Below are positions 62,475 through 64,000 of a stretch of DNA of 64,000 bases, piece by piece. Made by a program: the position numbers and the translations under genes. Numbering within the stretch: the stretch's first letter is position 1; every line of letters starts with the position of its first letter. The stretch lies in assembly GCA_049889355.1 (NCBI GenBank), contig JBMHDN010000033.1:1-64000 (forward strand), read 5' to 3'. The notes under the pieces were generated by a model. That model was not told where the DNA came from and did no database searches. It saw nothing but the letters and a program-made list of their open reading frames with translations. This stretch comes from JBMHDN01 sp049889355. GTDB taxonomy: Bacteria > Pseudomonadota > Alphaproteobacteria > Puniceispirillales > Puniceispirillaceae.

Positions 62475-63151
62475 ATGGGTCTGTACCGACACCCAACGAC
62501 CATACTGATATCTTAGACAGTTTGCTGGTCGATTATGTTAATGGCGGCCTGCCTGCAGCCTTAGAGCTGTTGGTTGAGACGCATATTGCTATGAATAACA
62601 AAAGCGCGCGCACAGTGGATTTGCTTTTGCATGTGGGCGGCTATCTCTTAGAAGAATCAGAACCTGTTTCAATGAGCGAAGGTGCGCTTGAAGCGGTGAT
62701 GGCTGAAATTGAACGCACCAAGCCAGTTCAAGCCTCAGCGTTGCAGGATAATGATGATCCGCTGGTCAGCGCGCATCTGCCGCGCCCTATTGCCGATTAC
62801 ATGCCAGATTTAGACTGTGCACAGAGCTGGCGCCGCGTTGGCATTGGGCTTGCTGAACATCAACTTGATTTCGGCCAGACCAAAGGCAAAGCCACCATCT
62901 ATCGCATTGCCCCTGGCGTAGCGGTCCCGACACATAGCCATAAAGGCAGTGAAATCACCCTGGTATTGGCAGGTGGTTTCAGTGATGAAAACGGCTCTTA
63001 TGTACCAGGTGATATCGCCATTCAACATGCAGGCAGCGTCCATCAGCCGGTGGCTGATGATGATGGTGAATGTATTGTTTATGCGGTTAATGAAGATTCG
63101 ATTGAGCTCACCGGTCCGCTTGGCCGGATGCTGAACCTCTTGGTCCGCTAA
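62471..63151 (+). CDS. chrR: ChrR family anti-sigma factor lacking the zinc CxxC
   Basis: 226 residues: N-terminal anti-sigma domain (about 1-85) and C-terminal cupin. Aligned with Rhodobacter ChrR, THLSLCDECR becomes THIAMNNKSA: H38 is kept but both zinc cysteines are replaced (N42, S45). VGGYLLEESEPVSMSEGALE follows the family. The cupin is intact: VPTHSHKGSEITLVL (H155, H157, E161) and H191 in AGSVHQP. It should hold RpoE inactive until the stress signal; how it folds or senses without the N-terminal zinc is open. Confidence 0.9.
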   Translation: MNGSVPTPNDHTDILDSLLVDYVNGGLPAALELLVETHIAMNNKSARTVDLLLHVGGYLLEESEPVSMSEGALEAVMAEIERTKPVQASALQDNDDPLVSAHLPRPIADYMPDLDCAQSWRRVGIGLAEHQLDFGQTKGKATIYRIAPGVAVPTHSHKGSEITLVLAGGFSDENGSYVPGDIAIQHAGSVHQPVADDDGECIVYAVNEDSIELTGPLGRMLNLLVR

Positions 63152-63197
63152 GTTGCATCTATTTTATCTGCTCGGCTGATACTGTCTTTGCGCACAC

Positions 63198-63767
63198 TCA
63201 TGCAAAAATCAGCACAAGGCTGGTTGCTGCCATCATCAGACAAACCACAAGTGTGAGCTGCAGACGCAACCCAGCCATCCAGTGTGGCCAGCGCCCTTTG
63301 CGCACCAGCTGCCAATCCACCAGATAACTGATGACAAAACCCGGAATCAGGCTCAGCAATATCATCTCAGGCTTGTCAATCAGCCAGAGACAAGCCCAGC
63401 CCCAGAGTGACGGCACCACTGACCAGATATAAAAACCGGCCTCGAAACGCGCACGCGCACGCGCCGCCAAACGCCCCCATTGCAATCCACCCAAAAAGGA
63501 CAAAATGATCGCTGCATAAATCAGTAAGCCTTCAAGCATATTTTGTTGCAGCGCGGGCCCAAGCATATCCAGCGGCAAAAGAGACAAAAAGCCAAGCCCG
63601 ATAAAAGGCAGCAATCCACCATAGCCTAAAATCTGGGCAATTTGAGGGGCCGATTGCGGGGCAGGTCCAACAATTTTCGCATGTGATTTTCTAGATGACG
63701 CTGCTTTATGCTGTGCATCACGGCCGTTCTGATCCTTTTGTTTTGGCTTTTTAATCAAACCCATCAT
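63198..63767 (-). CDS. DUF3429 family membrane protein
   Basis: 189 residues. A polar, Lys/Gln-rich N-terminal tail (about 1-40) precedes about five membrane segments. LGYGGLLPFIGLGFLSLLPL, ILSFLGGLQWGRLA and SLIPGFVISYLVDW fit DUF3429, common in alphaproteobacteria. Function unknown. Confidence 0.85.
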   Translation of the reverse strand: MMGLIKKPKQKDQNGRDAQHKAASSRKSHAKIVGPAPQSAPQIAQILGYGGLLPFIGLGFLSLLPLDMLGPALQQNMLEGLLIYAAIILSFLGGLQWGRLAARARARFEAGFYIWSVVPSLWGWACLWLIDKPEMILLSLIPGFVISYLVDWQLVRKGRWPHWMAGLRLQLTLVVCLMMAATSLVLIFA

Positions 63768-63800
63768 TCTATTCTTTCTGCTCTCCAGCTGGCCTGATCT

Positions 63801-64000
63801 TTATCGTGATGCGTTGAGTTGCTGACTAAAATCAAGCAAAACAGGCACCATACGACCTACCATCTGTGCCACCCCAGCTTGATTTGGATGAATGCCATCA
63901 GGCTGATTCAAGCTGGGGTCGAGCGCGACACCTTCTAACAAAAAAGGATAGAGCTGAACCTGATATTCGGCAGCCAGTTCTGGATAGATCTGGTTAAAGG
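63801..64000 (-). CDS. SGNH-hydrolase arylesterase/thioesterase (TesA-like), C-terminal part
   Basis: Partial gene cut by the window end; it runs in from the right and stops at 63801. The visible 65 residues include YPELAAEYQVQLYPFLLEGV and QPDGIHPNQAGVAQMV, where DGIHPN holds the catalytic Asp and His (block V) of SGNH/GDSL esterases such as TesA. The nucleophile Ser is outside the window. Probably a periplasmic lysophospholipase/arylesterase. Confidence 0.88.
   Translation of the reverse strand, partial: FNQIYPELAAEYQVQLYPFLLEGVALDPSLNQPDGIHPNQAGVAQMVGRMVPVLLDFSQQLNASR

Overview
The window looks like the chromosome of a free-living, probably marine alphaproteobacterium. It carries many families typical of that class: TrcR (DUF1013), GapR, DUF1244, UPF0262, DUF2948, COQ9, a ChrR/RpoE pair, an IalB-like protein, and the gene order infA-maf-RNase E/G-yacG-tRNA-Phe. 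GC content is moderate. Genes are tightly packed, with many 4-base or convergent overlaps. An MttB-like methyltransferase cluster, a GlxA/GbdR-type regulator and formate-tetrahydrofolate ligase suggest a SAR116-like (Puniceispirillum-type) methylated-compound and C1 lifestyle; that placement is inference. I see no rRNA, CRISPR array, prophage or insertion sequence.

Region by region: (1) 1-9.8 kb, minus strand: the cluster murA, DUF2948, hisG, UPF0262, LMW phosphatase, infA, maf, RNase E/G, yacG, tRNA-Phe, interrupted before yacG by a 3-kb subtilase autotransporter. (2) 9.9-20.9 kb: a TVP38 membrane protein with its flavin disulfide reductase, tRNA-Thr, a SET-domain protein, small membrane and secreted proteins, MFS, DUF3422, YgfZ, 3-hydroxybutyrate dehydrogenase and TrcR. 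(3) 20.9-35.5 kb: propionyl-CoA synthetase, purEK, metA with a possible SAM-II-like leader, COQ9, bS21, pntAB, an AarF/UbiB kinase, oligoendopeptidase F and an acyl-CoA synthetase with damaged motifs. (4) 35.5-47.6 kb: tRNA-Arg, a PopZ-like protein, a three-gene MttB-like cluster, a glycosyltransferase, an Lrp regulator, two RNA methyltransferases, fhs with a candidate attenuator leader, the divergent GlxA-type regulator, an AT-rich orphan gene and sufE. (5) 47.7-64 kb: GT39, mntR, DUF1244-gapR-pyrF, a double cold-shock protein with a large insertion, MFS, trxB, an M23 peptidase, DUF3108, fba-fbp, a Bax-inhibitor-like protein, rlmN, an IalB-like protein, rpoE-chrR and a truncated SGNH esterase.

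How the genes may work together: the MttB-like cluster, the GbdR-like regulator and fhs would link demethylation of quaternary amines to folate C1 units. fba and fbp provide gluconeogenesis; no RuBisCO or phosphoribulokinase is visible, so they do not show carbon fixation. rpoE-chrR is a photooxidative-stress type module with an exact TGATCC element upstream, but its anti-sigma factor has lost the zinc cysteines.

The most unusual observations are the candidate two-state attenuator before fhs, the cold-shock domain split by about 85 residues, the cysteine-free ChrR, the acyl-CoA synthetase with degenerate ATP motifs, and short tandem duplications that recur in the spacers. No completely new multi-gene system is obvious.
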